DNA of 64,000 nt from an uncultured Aquimarina sp. Lineage in GTDB: Bacteria > Bacteroidota > Bacteroidia > Flavobacteriales > Flavobacteriaceae. How positions within the stretch are numbered: the stretch's first letter is position 1; every line of letters starts with the position of its first letter. The notes under the pieces were generated by a model. It had not been told where the DNA came from. It saw only the letters and a program-made list of their open reading frames with translations, and made no database searches. This document shows positions 16,009-25,665 of this stretch, piece after piece. Both the position numbers and the translations under genes were made by a program. The DNA lies in NCBI GenBank assembly GCA_947500545.1, contig CANMSO010000006.1:248001-312000 (forward strand). Direction: 5' to 3'.

Positions 16009-16039
16009 ACTTAAAACAATCAAAAACTAATTTAATTTT

Positions 16040-18964
16040 ATGAAAACATTTACTAAAAGCGCATTGTTTTTATTGTGGTTGATACCGATGAGCTTTTTTG
16101 CTCAGTCGACCGTTACAGGAACGGTGACTGATGCAGGAAGTGGTCAGCCAATTCCTGGTGTAAATATCATTGTAAAGGGATCCACAAACGGAACGTCTTC
16201 CGATTTTGATGGAAATTACTCTTTAAGCAATCTTAACAACGGAGACGTTCTAACGTTCTCTTATGTTGGTTTTATACCCCAGGAAGTTTCTTTTACTGGC
16301 CAAGCCTCAGTAAACATCACATTAGAAGAAGATGCCGCAGAACTAGAACAAGTAGTACTTATTGGTTATGGTGCTGCAAGAAAAAAGGATTTAACAGGAT
16401 CGGTTGCTCTGGTTACAGCAGAGGATTTTAACACTGGTAATAATGTTAGTGCAGAAAACCTATTTACAGGTAGAGTTGCAGGTGTTAACATTAACACCAA
16501 TGGTGGTCCTGCCGGAAACTCTCAAATTAGAATTAGAGGTGGTGCATCATTAAACGCATCTAACGACCCTTTAATTGTAGTAGATGGTTTACCGATAAAT
16601 GATGCGAATGATACGGATAATGGTGCACGATCTATTCTTTCAGCAATTAACCCTAACGATATCGAATCTTTTTCAATCCTTAAAGATGCATCATCTGCCG
16701 CAATATATGGTAACCGTGGTGCAAATGGGGTAATTATTATTACTACCAAAAAAGGAAAAAAGAATTTACAGGTTAACTTAGACACTCAAACAAGCGTTAC
16801 CACAGCAAATGAAACAATTGATGTATTTTCTGGAGATGAATATAGAGCATTAATTGCCGATAATTTTCCTGATCGTGTTGCAGATTTAGGAACTGCAAAT
16901 ACAGATTGGCAAGATGAGATATATCGAGATGCTTTTTCTGCACAACACAATCTTTCTGTAAGTGGTTCTATTTTAGAAGTGCTACCAACAAGATTAGCTA
17001 TAGGAAGATCAGATCAAGAAGGTCTTAGAAAAACATCTAAGTTTGAAAGAACAACAACATCTCTATCGTTAAACCCAAGGGTTTTTAACAATCACTTAAA
17101 AATTGATGTAAATGCAAACCTTAATTTTGAGAAAAATAGATTTGCAGAAGGTGTAGAAAGAGATGCTGTTACTTTTGATCCTACACAACCAGTTTTTGAT
17201 GAAGGCTCTTTATACGGTGGCTTTTTTGAATATTTAGATCCATCTACTGGTTTTGCAAGAGCAAATGTTCAGAGAAACCCTGTTGCCAAATTACTTCAAA
17301 CTAGAAACATTGCCAACGTTAGAAGATATTTTGGTAATGCAAAGTTTGATTATCAATTGCATTTCTTCCCTGACTTAAGAGCAGTATTAAACTTAGGTTT
17401 AGATACAAGTGAAACAAGTAGGTTTGAAGAACGTTCTACAGAAAGTGCAAACACTTTTAACTCAAATCTAGGAGAGTTTAATGGTTTTAAGTCTGATACA
17501 GAGTTTGACACGAAAAACAGATTATTAGATGCTTATTTGGTATATAATAAAGATGTAGGTGCTGTTAATATTGAAGCAACTGGAGGGTATTCTTATCAAA
17601 AAATTGATATTAGAGAATTTAAAACAGAAGATCAACGTGATCCAAACAGATCACCTGAAGAAGATATTAAAGTTGATGAGGTACTTTTAGCTTATTTTTT
17701 AAGAGCAAATCTAAAAATAAGTGACAAGTATTTTTTAACTGGATCCATACGTCGTGATGGTTCATCTAGATTTGCACCAGACGTTAGATGGGGTTATTTC
17801 CCTGCGGCATCTTTTGGATGGCAAATTAGCGAAGAGAACTTTCTTAAAAACTCTTCAACACTAAGTAATCTTAGGTTAAGATTAGGTTATGGTGTAACAG
17901 GACAACAAGATATCGACAGAACAGACTATTTTGAAAGATATAGAGGTAGTAATCCAAACACGCAATACATTCTTAACGGAGAGGTAATCAATATTGTTCA
18001 ACCTCAATTTAGAAATGAAGAAATTGAATGGGAAAAAATCTCAGAATATAATATTGGTTTGGATTATGGGTTCTGGAATGACAGAATATCGGGATCGGTT
18101 GATGTATTTAGAAAAGAGTCTGATGATTTACTTTCTCAAGCTCCTGTTCCAGATGGTGTAAATTTCTCTAACCAAGGTTTCCAAAACATTGGTAAATTTA
18201 CAACTCAGGGTGTTGAATTCTCTATTGGCGCAGATATTATTAGAAATAATAATGTAAATTGGAATCTAACCTATAATGCTACGTATATAGATCAAGAAAT
18301 AAACGACTTAGCATTTGGTGCGGATATATTAATAGGTGGAATCGATGGAGGTACTGGTAATACTATTCAGATCCATAGACAAGGACAGACTCCTTTTTCA
18401 TTCTTTACATTTGCTCAAGTTTATGATGCTAATGGTGCTCCAATCGAGGGTGCATATGCTGATCTTACAGGGGATGGTGTTGTAGATAATAATGATAGGT
18501 ATGTTTCTGGTTCACCTGTAGCAGATTTAACTATGGGACTTCAATCAAGTTTAAATATTCATAATTTTGATTTCAACTTTAACTTAAGAGCTAGTATTGG
18601 TAACGAAGTATATAATAATGTTGCTTCTGCAAATGCGCAAACTGGTAATTTATTCAGAAATGTATTCAATAATGCTCCAACATCTTTGTTAGACACTAAT
18701 TTTAACAATACACCTGATGTAATTCAATCAGATTTTTATGTTGAAGATGCTTCTTTCTTGAGAATGGATAACATAACTTTAGGATATACAGTTAGAGATA
18801 TAATGAAAGGTGTTTCAAGCCTTCGTCTTTGGGCAGGTGTTCAAAACGCATTTATAATTACAGATTATTCTGGATTAGATCCTGAAATTCAAAATGAAGG
18901 TAGAGATCAATCGATCTTCCCAAGAGGGCGCACTTTCTTGTTAGGTTTAAACTACAAATACTAA
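16040..18964 (+). CDS. SusC-like TonB-dependent outer-membrane transporter
   Basis: A 974-residue protein with a signal peptide ending near FAQS (residues 1-22). A carboxypeptidase-D-like beta domain follows (about 22-105, GTVTDAGSGQPIPGVNI). The TonB-box-like segment LEQVVLIGYG (about 107-116) comes next, then the plug with GRVAGVNI and IRIRGGASLNASNDPL, and the C-terminal 22-strand barrel ending in FLLGLNYKY with the aromatic terminus expected for outer-membrane insertion. It imports malto-oligosaccharides using TonB energy together with SusD. It is the first gene of the plus-strand arm; susD starts 12 bp later. The call as a maltose/starch importer comes from the surrounding GH13 and GH65 genes. 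Confidence 0.95.
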   Translation: MKTFTKSALFLLWLIPMSFFAQSTVTGTVTDAGSGQPIPGVNIIVKGSTNGTSSDFDGNYSLSNLNNGDVLTFSYVGFIPQEVSFTGQASVNITLEEDAAELEQVVLIGYGAARKKDLTGSVALVTAEDFNTGNNVSAENLFTGRVAGVNINTNGGPAGNSQIRIRGGASLNASNDPLIVVDGLPINDANDTDNGARSILSAINPNDIESFSILKDASSAAIYGNRGANGVIIITTKKGKKNLQVNLDTQTSVTTANETIDVFSGDEYRALIADNFPDRVADLGTANTDWQDEIYRDAFSAQHNLSVSGSILEVLPTRLAIGRSDQEGLRKTSKFERTTTSLSLNPRVFNNHLKIDVNANLNFEKNRFAEGVERDAVTFDPTQPVFDEGSLYGGFFEYLDPSTGFARANVQRNPVAKLLQTRNIANVRRYFGNAKFDYQLHFFPDLRAVLNLGLDTSETSRFEERSTESANTFNSNLGEFNGFKSDTEFDTKNRLLDAYLVYNKDVGAVNIEATGGYSYQKIDIREFKTEDQRDPNRSPEEDIKVDEVLLAYFLRANLKISDKYFLTGSIRRDGSSRFAPDVRWGYFPAASFGWQISEENFLKNSSTLSNLRLRLGYGVTGQQDIDRTDYFERYRGSNPNTQYILNGEVINIVQPQFRNEEIEWEKISEYNIGLDYGFWNDRISGSVDVFRKESDDLLSQAPVPDGVNFSNQGFQNIGKFTTQGVEFSIGADIIRNNNVNWNLTYNATYIDQEINDLAFGADILIGGIDGGTGNTIQIHRQGQTPFSFFTFAQVYDANGAPIEGAYADLTGDGVVDNNDRYVSGSPVADLTMGLQSSLNIHNFDFNFNLRASIGNEVYNNVASANAQTGNLFRNVFNNAPTSLLDTNFNNTPDVIQSDFYVEDASFLRMDNITLGYTVRDIMKGVSSLRLWAGVQNAFIITDYSGLDPEIQNEGRDQSIFPRGRTFLLGLNYKY

Positions 18965-18975
18965 AAACATTAGAA

Positions 18976-20634
18976 ATGAAAATATATAAGAATTTTTTAT
19001 ACGCATTTCTTTTCATAGGGATATTCACTTCTTGTGAAGGGGATTTGGATGTCGAATTAGAAGATGATGACGACTTACTGGCCGAGGATGTATTCAATCA
19101 GCCAGGTGGATATGATAGAGCAATTGCTGGGGTATATGCAAACCTTGCTGTTGTAGGACTTGATGATCCAGGCACCTCTAATCTTGCAGGAATAGATGCC
19201 GGTACTGGTAATTATGTAAGAGGGCTATTTAATCTACAAGATTTATCTACTGATGAAGTAATCTTTAATTTTGAAAATGACCCTGGTATTCGTCAAATAC
19301 AAAGAAACAGCTGGGATGCAAACAATGTAATTGTTCTCGGTTTTTGGGCCAGATCAACATTCGAGATTGCCTTAGCAAACGAATTTCTTCGTCAAACTAC
19401 AGATGGAAAATTAGATTCTAGAGGTGTAGATGCACAAACAAGAGAAGAAATCAGAGCATACAGAGCAGAGGCAAGAGTGTTAAGAGCGTTAGCTAATTAT
19501 CACTTACTTGATTTATTCCGAAGAGCTCCTAATGCAACAGAAAATGATGCTGTTGGATTTACTAGAGTTCAAGAGATTAAAGAACAAGAGCTATTTGATT
19601 ATATCGAAGCAGAATTATTAGCAGTTGATGCTGATTTATTAGATGTAGCCACTAGTAACGCTTCTCTTTATGGTCGAGTAAATAAAGGAGTAGCAAAAAT
19701 GATTCTTGCCAAACTTTATCTTAATGCTGAAGTTTATACAGGAACTAATCGTTATGCAGATTGTTTAAGAGTTTGTGAAGAAATCATAGGAAGTGGTTAT
19801 TCACTTACTCCTAATTATTCATATAACTTTCTTGCAGATAATAACACAAACGGAGCTCAAAATGAGGTTATTTTCCCTGTTATAGCTGATGGAGTTTCCG
19901 TTAGAAATTTTGGTGGTGCTGGTATTATAATACAAGGACAACAAAATGGAGATTCTGCTTCTGAACCAACACCACAATCATTTGGTGTAGGTGGATTTGG
20001 TAACCTATTTAGAGTAAGAGGAGAGTTCTCTGAGCTATTTGATACTGATCCTCTTTTTCAAAATGATTCTAGAAATACTCTAGTTACAGAAAATGTACCT
20101 GCAGATCCAGATAGTACAGACCCTCCTACGCCAAGAGATATAAATATAGATCCTAATCTTTTAGACACTTCTTCTGGATATCTAATGGCTAAATATTCTA
20201 ACTTGACATCTGCTGGTGAAGCAGGACAAGATGCTACATTTGTAGATACGGATTTTCCATTGTTTAGACTTGCAGATGTGTATTTAATGTATGCAGAATC
20301 TCATCTTAATAATGGTGGTGGTGATCGTGCTACGGCTTTAGGATTTGTAAATGCACTTAGAGAAAGAGCGTTTGGAGACACTTCTGGAAATATTGCTGAT
20401 GCCGATCTTACTTTAGATTTCATTCTTGATGAACGCGGTAGAGAGTTACATTGGGAAGCACACAGAAGACAAGATCTTATCAGATTTAACCGATACACAG
20501 GAGGAGCTTATAACTGGTCATTTAAAGGAGGTCCACAAAATGGTTCTTCTATCTCAGAAAACTTTAAGTTATTCCCTGTTCCGGCATCGAGTAGAGCTGC
20601 TAATCCAAACCTAGGGCAGAACACAGGATTTTAA
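18976..20634 (+). CDS. SusD/RagB-family surface glycan-binding lipoprotein
   Basis: A 552-residue lipoprotein (MKIYKNFLYAFLFIGIFTSC, lipid-linked Cys20, then acidic EGDLDVELEDDDD, the flavobacterial pattern for surface export). TPR-like helices are visible around RAEARVLRALANYHL and the C-terminal SusD segment has LDERGRELHWEAHRRQDLIR, the best conserved family motif. SusD caps the SusC barrel and delivers oligosaccharide. It lies 12 bp downstream of susC and 30 bp before the SusE-like start. The ligand is presumed to be malto-oligosaccharide from context. Confidence 0.95.
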   Translation: MKIYKNFLYAFLFIGIFTSCEGDLDVELEDDDDLLAEDVFNQPGGYDRAIAGVYANLAVVGLDDPGTSNLAGIDAGTGNYVRGLFNLQDLSTDEVIFNFENDPGIRQIQRNSWDANNVIVLGFWARSTFEIALANEFLRQTTDGKLDSRGVDAQTREEIRAYRAEARVLRALANYHLLDLFRRAPNATENDAVGFTRVQEIKEQELFDYIEAELLAVDADLLDVATSNASLYGRVNKGVAKMILAKLYLNAEVYTGTNRYADCLRVCEEIIGSGYSLTPNYSYNFLADNNTNGAQNEVIFPVIADGVSVRNFGGAGIIIQGQQNGDSASEPTPQSFGVGGFGNLFRVRGEFSELFDTDPLFQNDSRNTLVTENVPADPDSTDPPTPRDINIDPNLLDTSSGYLMAKYSNLTSAGEAGQDATFVDTDFPLFRLADVYLMYAESHLNNGGGDRATALGFVNALRERAFGDTSGNIADADLTLDFILDERGRELHWEAHRRQDLIRFNRYTGGAYNWSFKGGPQNGSSISENFKLFPVPASSRAANPNLGQNTGF

Positions 20635-20664
20635 TAAACTATGAAAAATTTAATTTATACAGTC

Positions 20665-21783
20665 ATGAAAAAGATATCAATTTTAATGTTTGCATTTGTA
20701 GCAGTATTATGCTTCAATGCTTGTGTCGAAGATGAAGAACCTACATTTGTTCTTCAACAAGATCAATCAGAAGGACCGCTAATTGTATCTGCAAACTCTG
20801 CAGTTACTCTTAATAAAGATATAGAAGGTGATCAAGCGTTCACACTTGTATGGGAAGATGCAGGATATAATGTTCAAACTCCTATTACTTATACAGTTCA
20901 AGCTGCTGCTGCAGGTACTGATTTTGCAGAACCACAAGACGCTGCAGTAACTGTTGATCGTTTTTATTCTTGGACCGTTGGAGACCTTAACAGTCTATCA
21001 ATATCATTAGGTCTTTCTCCAGATGTAGAAGCTGCACTAGAACTTCGTGTTGTTTCTTCTTTAGGAACTAACGGAGGAGCTGCTATTGATTCTAATGTAA
21101 TTTCTCTTACTGTAACTCCATATAACACAATTGTAGTACAAAAGAATTTATTTTTAGTAGGAAACGCAACTGCTCCAGACTGGAACAATGGTGATCAACC
21201 TACTCAACATCCAAATCCGGCATTAGTTAGAGATCCAGATAACGAGAATTTATTCAAGTTTACAGGATGGTTTTTAGGCGGTGACAATGCTTTTAAATTA
21301 TTAGAAACTCCAGGTTTTTGGCAACCACAATGGGGTCTTGATGGTGGTGGAGTAACTAGTAGTGATATTCTTGGTACTGATCCTGGTGTTTTTTCAGTAG
21401 GTGCAGATGGTTACTATGAAATTACTGTGAATATTGAAGATTTTACATTTGAAGTAGCTACAATTGATGCAACTTCATCTCCTTCGTATACTACTCTGGG
21501 AATCATCGGTGATTCTACTCCTGATGGATGGGACGCTGATACAGATATGACTCAGTCAACTTTTGATGAGCATATGTGGTATATACAAGATGTTACACTT
21601 GTAGATGGTTTACTTAAGTTTAGACATAGTAATGACTGGCCAGGAAACTGGGGTGGTACAACTGCAATAAGCGGAACAACTACTACAGATGGTGATCCAC
21701 CAGCTATACCAGTAACTGCAGGAACATATGACATTTGGTTCTATGACCTTGATGGAAGATATATTTTCATTCCTAAAGGATAA
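20665..21783 (+). CDS. SusE/SusF-like starch-binding lipoprotein
   Basis: A 372-residue lipoprotein. The frame opens at ATG 20641, but the ATG at 20665 begins a clean signal (MKKISILMFAFVAVLCFNAC), so I chose it. A SusE-type N-terminal domain (about residues 30-150, with NSAVTLNK and FTLVWEDAGY) is followed by two carbohydrate-binding repeats that start NLFLVGNATAPDWN and LGIIGDSTPDGWD, each rich in Trp and Gly. Such proteins hold starch at the cell surface without catalysis. It lies between susD and the GH13 gene in one operon. It carries fewer binding modules than some SusE/SusF proteins; two are visible. Confidence 0.88.
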   Translation: MKKISILMFAFVAVLCFNACVEDEEPTFVLQQDQSEGPLIVSANSAVTLNKDIEGDQAFTLVWEDAGYNVQTPITYTVQAAAAGTDFAEPQDAAVTVDRFYSWTVGDLNSLSISLGLSPDVEAALELRVVSSLGTNGGAAIDSNVISLTVTPYNTIVVQKNLFLVGNATAPDWNNGDQPTQHPNPALVRDPDNENLFKFTGWFLGGDNAFKLLETPGFWQPQWGLDGGGVTSSDILGTDPGVFSVGADGYYEITVNIEDFTFEVATIDATSSPSYTTLGIIGDSTPDGWDADTDMTQSTFDEHMWYIQDVTLVDGLLKFRHSNDWPGNWGGTTAISGTTTTDGDPPAIPVTAGTYDIWFYDLDGRYIFIPKG

Positions 21784-21808
21784 ATAATTCTAAAACTAAA
21801 AAGTTGAA

Positions 21809-23272
21809 ATGAAAAACTTAAGAAATATATCAACCAAAACCTTCCTCCTACTAGGAGGAATGGTTCTTGGTTTAACAGGATGTACCGAGGATGATAATAC
21901 CATTGATCAAGGTGAACCTGTAATAACAAGTCAATCACTAAAAATGGATCTATCTCAATTTAAAAGAGATGATGCAGGGGTATTTATGCAAGCGTTTTAC
22001 TGGAATGTAGAGCCCAGAGGAGGTTGGTATGATCAAGTAACTTCGCAAGTTGAAGATTGGGCAAATTCTGGAATAAATAGAATTTGGCTACCTGCACCGG
22101 GTAAAGGAGCTTCTGGTGGATTTTCCATGGGATATGATCCTGCAGATTATTTTGATGTAGGTGAGTTTGATCAACACGGTACTGTAGAAACTCGTTTTGG
22201 ATCTAGAGCTGAACTAGAAACCTTAATCGCTACTGCTCATCAAAATGGTCTTGAAGTAATTGCAGATATCGTGATGGGCCATAATTCTGGTGGAGGATTA
22301 CAAGCCAATCCATTTCGAGGCGGTGATGAAGTTTATTCTTTATTTAATGAAGTTAATGGTAATGCTTCTGGTAAATTTAACCGTACTAATGAGCATTTTC
22401 ACCCTAATGACATCCACGAAAGAGATGAACAAGATTTATTCTTTGCAGAAACCGATCTTTGTCACGATCAACAATATGTACAAGACTGGTTATGGGGAAG
22501 AGATGATTCTGTTGCCGCTTTTTATAAAAATACATTAGGTTTTGATGGATGGCGTTTTGACTATGTAAAGAGTTTTGGAGCACAATGGGTAAAAGCTTGG
22601 AATGATAAAATTGGAGGATTCTCTGTAGGAGAAAACTTTGATGGCAACCAACAAGTTCTTAAAGACTGGGTGGATGCTTCTGAATCTCCAGCATTTGATT
22701 TTGCCTGTTTCTATAGATTAGAAGAAACTCTAGATCGTGCTCAAGATTTAACTGCTCTTGGTGATGCAGAAAATATGCTTCGAAAAATTTATGCTGATAA
22801 AGCTGTAACTTTTACTGCTAATCACGATACAGAAAATAGAGAAGGTAAGTCTGAAGAAGATTTCAAAAATAATTCTATAAGCTACGCTAATAAATTATTG
22901 GCATATTCATATATTCTTACTCATGATGGATATCCAACTGTTTTTTATCTTGATTATCAAGCTTTCAAAGGGCAACTTAAAACCCTAATCGAAATCTATA
23001 ACACATTAGCTGTTGGAGATATTGAAATAATTGAAGCTAGTAAAGATGAATATATTATGAAAAGAGGTGGAAATGGAGACAATCCAGGACTAATCCTTTA
23101 CATGAATATTAGCAACCAAACTAAACAGTTTGATGTAACAACTAATTGGGCAAATAAAACATTAGTAGACTATACAGATAATTCTAGAGCGACACCAACT
23201 ACTGATGCAAATGGTAACACTACCATATATGCACCAGCAGGAAGTTACTCTATTTGGTCTGTTACTAAATAA
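21809..23272 (+). CDS. SusG-like GH13 alpha-amylase lipoprotein
   Basis: A 487-residue lipoprotein (signal ending LGLTGC, Cys25, followed by TEDDN). The GH13 barrel begins VFMQAFYWNVEPRGGWYD, the style of the plant/archaeal-like amylase subfamilies rather than Bacteroides SusG. Nucleophile Asp251 is in GWRFD, acid/base Glu275 in SVGEN, and Asp340 in TANHDTE, so it should be active. It probably cuts starch at the outer surface and feeds SusCD. It is the last gene of the plus-strand arm, 25 bp after the SusE-like gene, and ends before a strong terminator. The subfamily assignment is my reading, not a search. Confidence 0.92.
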   Translation: MKNLRNISTKTFLLLGGMVLGLTGCTEDDNTIDQGEPVITSQSLKMDLSQFKRDDAGVFMQAFYWNVEPRGGWYDQVTSQVEDWANSGINRIWLPAPGKGASGGFSMGYDPADYFDVGEFDQHGTVETRFGSRAELETLIATAHQNGLEVIADIVMGHNSGGGLQANPFRGGDEVYSLFNEVNGNASGKFNRTNEHFHPNDIHERDEQDLFFAETDLCHDQQYVQDWLWGRDDSVAAFYKNTLGFDGWRFDYVKSFGAQWVKAWNDKIGGFSVGENFDGNQQVLKDWVDASESPAFDFACFYRLEETLDRAQDLTALGDAENMLRKIYADKAVTFTANHDTENREGKSEEDFKNNSISYANKLLAYSYILTHDGYPTVFYLDYQAFKGQLKTLIEIYNTLAVGDIEIIEASKDEYIMKRGGNGDNPGLILYMNISNQTKQFDVTTNWANKTLVDYTDNSRATPTTDANGNTTIYAPAGSYSIWSVTK

Positions 23273-23314
23273 TATACCCTATAGTTTTTTATTGAGTTAG
23301 CCAGTAAAATGATT

Positions 23315-23342
23315 AAAGAGTGCTTTATAGCACTCTTTTTTT
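23315..23342 (+). terminator. Terminator of the susC-GH13 operon
   Basis: AAAGAGTGC (23315-23323) pairs perfectly with GCACTCTTT (23330-23338) around a 6-nt loop, with a run of seven T at 23336-23342. It separates the sus arm from the exporter genes. Confidence 0.88.
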
Positions 23343-23459
23343 ATTTAAATCCATGCTCCTTTTACAAACACATCACTAGAATAAATATTAGGTATAGCAT
23401 AATCAAAAAGAATTACTTTACTTTGTACAAACATCTTATTACACAAATTAAAACTTTTA

Positions 23460-25664
23460 ATGCCAAAATTTCCATTTTATAGACAAGCAGAATCTAAAGA
23501 TTGTGGTCCTACTTGTATTAAGATAATAGCAAAACACTACGGAAGAGTTCTAAACACTCAAAAACTTCGAACATTAAGTGAGACTACGAGAGAAGGAAGT
23601 TCGCTTTTGGGTATTAGTGATGCTGTTGAGGAAATTGGATTTAGGTCACTTGGTGTCAAACTATCGTTAGAAAAACTAGATGAAGTCCCCCTACCCTGCA
23701 TTGTTCATTGGAACAAAGTACATTATGTAGTTGTGTATAAAATAAAAAGATCTCGTAAAGGGCAATTGACCATATATGTTTCTGATCCAGCTCATGGCTT
23801 AATTACCTATAACAAAGAAGAGTTTATTAAAGCTTGGATAGGGAATAATGCAGATGAATTCACTGAAGAAGGAGTAGCTTTACTTTTGGAGCCCACTCCA
23901 AAATTCTATAATGATGATCTAGAAGAAAATGAAGAAAAGTTTGGTTTTAAATTCATTTCAAAATATGTCTTTAAGTACAAAAAATTTCTCTTCCAACTTG
24001 CTTTAGGTCTTGGGGCAGGAAGTTTACTTCAACTAATAACTCCTTTCTTAACCCAAAGTATTGTAGATGTTGGTATTAAAAATCAAGATATTAACTTTAT
24101 ATATCTTGTTCTTATTGCCATGCTATCCCTATTTATTGGAAGAACACTTATTGAAGTACTCAGAAGTTGGATATTACTTCACCTAAGTACTCGAATTAAT
24201 ATCTCTTTGATTTCAGACTTTTTTATCAAACTAATGAACTTACCCATTTCTTATTTTGATGTAAAAATGACAGGAGATCTTTTACAAAGGATAAATGACC
24301 ATAAACGTATAGAACAGATACTAACCATGTCTTCACTAAATGTACTGTTCTCTATGGTAAACCTTATCGTATTCAGTATTGTTTTGATTTATTACAGCAT
24401 ACCAATTTTTGGTATTTTTGCTATTGGTAGTACTATTTACTTTGCATGGATACTTATATTTTTCAAAAAACGTAAAAAACTAGATTACAAACGTTTCTCA
24501 CAGATTAGTGAAGAACAAAGTAAGGTGATAGAGTTGGTTAACGGTATGCAGGAAATAAAACTTCATAATGCCGAAAAAAGAAAGCGTTGGAATTGGGAAT
24601 TCGTACAAGCAAAACTATTTAAAATCTCTATCGAAAACCTTGCTCTTGAACAATATCAGAGCGTAGGATCGGCCTTTATTAATGAGCTCAAAAATATTCT
24701 TATCACCGTATTTTCTGCAAAACTAGTAATTGATGGTGATATTACATTGGGTATGATGCTTGCCATAACAGCAATTGTAGGGCAGTTAAACGCTCCAATA
24801 GCGCAATTAATAAATTTCCTTAGAGAATTACAGGATGCGCAAATTTCTTTGGAACGTTTAGGAGAAATTCATAACAAAGATGACGAGGAGTATGCGGGTG
24901 ATGAGAAAATAAAAGAAATTCCGGAAAATTCTGGATTTAAAGTAAAGGATTTGGCATTTAGATATGTAGGTTCAGACAAACCTGTATTAGAAAATTTGAA
25001 TTTATCTATTCCTCCTAATAAAATTACGGCGGTTGTAGGCGTTAGTGGAAGTGGAAAAACAACTTTAATGAAGTTGTTACTTAAGTTTTATGAACCCAAT
25101 GAGGGTTCAATATCTATTGGGGCTCATGACCTGCAGAATGTTTCTCAAAAAGCATGGAGAGATCATTTCGGTGTGGTGATGCAGGAAGGCTATGTTTTTA
25201 ATGATACTATAGCCAATAATATTGCAGTAGGAGAAGATTATGTAGATAAGAAAAAACTGGCACACGCTGTTGATGTAGCCAATATTAAAGAGTTTATAGA
25301 ATCCCTTCCCCTGTCGTATAATACCAAAATAGGAATGGAAGGTGTTGGATTGAGTACAGGTCAAAAACAACGATTATTTATTGCTCGTGCTGTATACAAA
25401 AATCCAAAATTTCTGTTTTTTGATGAGGCAACCTCTGCTCTTGATGCTAATAATGAAAAAGTGATAATGGAAAAATTAGATACCTTTTTCAAAGATAAAA
25501 CCGTTATGGTAATAGCTCACAGATTAAGTACCGTAAAAAATGCGCATCAAATTGTTGTTCTTGACAAGGGTGAAATTATTGAAGTTGGAAATCACGAAGA
25601 ATTAATCAAAACAAAAGGAAGTTATTATAACTTAGTAAAAAACCAATTAGAACTCGGAAAGTAA
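23460..25664 (+). CDS. Peptidase-containing ABC exporter (PCAT, C39 family)
   Basis: A 734-residue ABC half-transporter. The N-terminal C39 protease has catalytic Cys15 in DCGPTC, His88 in HYVVV and Asp109 in SDPAHG, so it is complete. Membrane segments lie between about residues 175 and 460. The ATPase has Walker A GVSGSGKT (about 527), signature LSTGQKQR and Walker B FFDEATSALD (about 655). PCATs cut double-glycine leaders and export the mature peptide. It is followed after one base by a HlyD-like gene. No precursor gene is adjacent; the only GG-leader ORF I found is at 777-935. The start ATG gives MPKFPFYRQ, the standard form. Confidence 0.94.
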   Translation: MPKFPFYRQAESKDCGPTCIKIIAKHYGRVLNTQKLRTLSETTREGSSLLGISDAVEEIGFRSLGVKLSLEKLDEVPLPCIVHWNKVHYVVVYKIKRSRKGQLTIYVSDPAHGLITYNKEEFIKAWIGNNADEFTEEGVALLLEPTPKFYNDDLEENEEKFGFKFISKYVFKYKKFLFQLALGLGAGSLLQLITPFLTQSIVDVGIKNQDINFIYLVLIAMLSLFIGRTLIEVLRSWILLHLSTRINISLISDFFIKLMNLPISYFDVKMTGDLLQRINDHKRIEQILTMSSLNVLFSMVNLIVFSIVLIYYSIPIFGIFAIGSTIYFAWILIFFKKRKKLDYKRFSQISEEQSKVIELVNGMQEIKLHNAEKRKRWNWEFVQAKLFKISIENLALEQYQSVGSAFINELKNILITVFSAKLVIDGDITLGMMLAITAIVGQLNAPIAQLINFLRELQDAQISLERLGEIHNKDDEEYAGDEKIKEIPENSGFKVKDLAFRYVGSDKPVLENLNLSIPPNKITAVVGVSGSGKTTLMKLLLKFYEPNEGSISIGAHDLQNVSQKAWRDHFGVVMQEGYVFNDTIANNIAVGEDYVDKKKLAHAVDVANIKEFIESLPLSYNTKIGMEGVGLSTGQKQRLFIARAVYKNPKFLFFDEATSALDANNEKVIMEKLDTFFKDKTVMVIAHRLSTVKNAHQIVVLDKGEIIEVGNHEELIKTKGSYYNLVKNQLELGK

Positions 25665-25665
25665 A

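Larger units (their letters stand above)
15732..16039. promoter_or_regulatory. Divergent lacI-susC control region
   Basis: A 308-bp gene-free stretch between divergent genes. It holds the 31-bp operator-like block (15776-15806), TAAACGTTAA (15834-15843), AAACGTTTTCG (15921-15931) and the 18-bp repeat (15991-16008). TACATTGG (15978-15985) is one mismatch from the -7 consensus and is the best susC promoter candidate. I saw no ORF in it. Confidence 0.7.

Noticed and set aside
14703..23272. Maltose locus as a recently acquired island
   Set aside because: Codon style and base composition look like the neighbours, and there are no tRNA genes, direct repeats or mobility genes at its ends.
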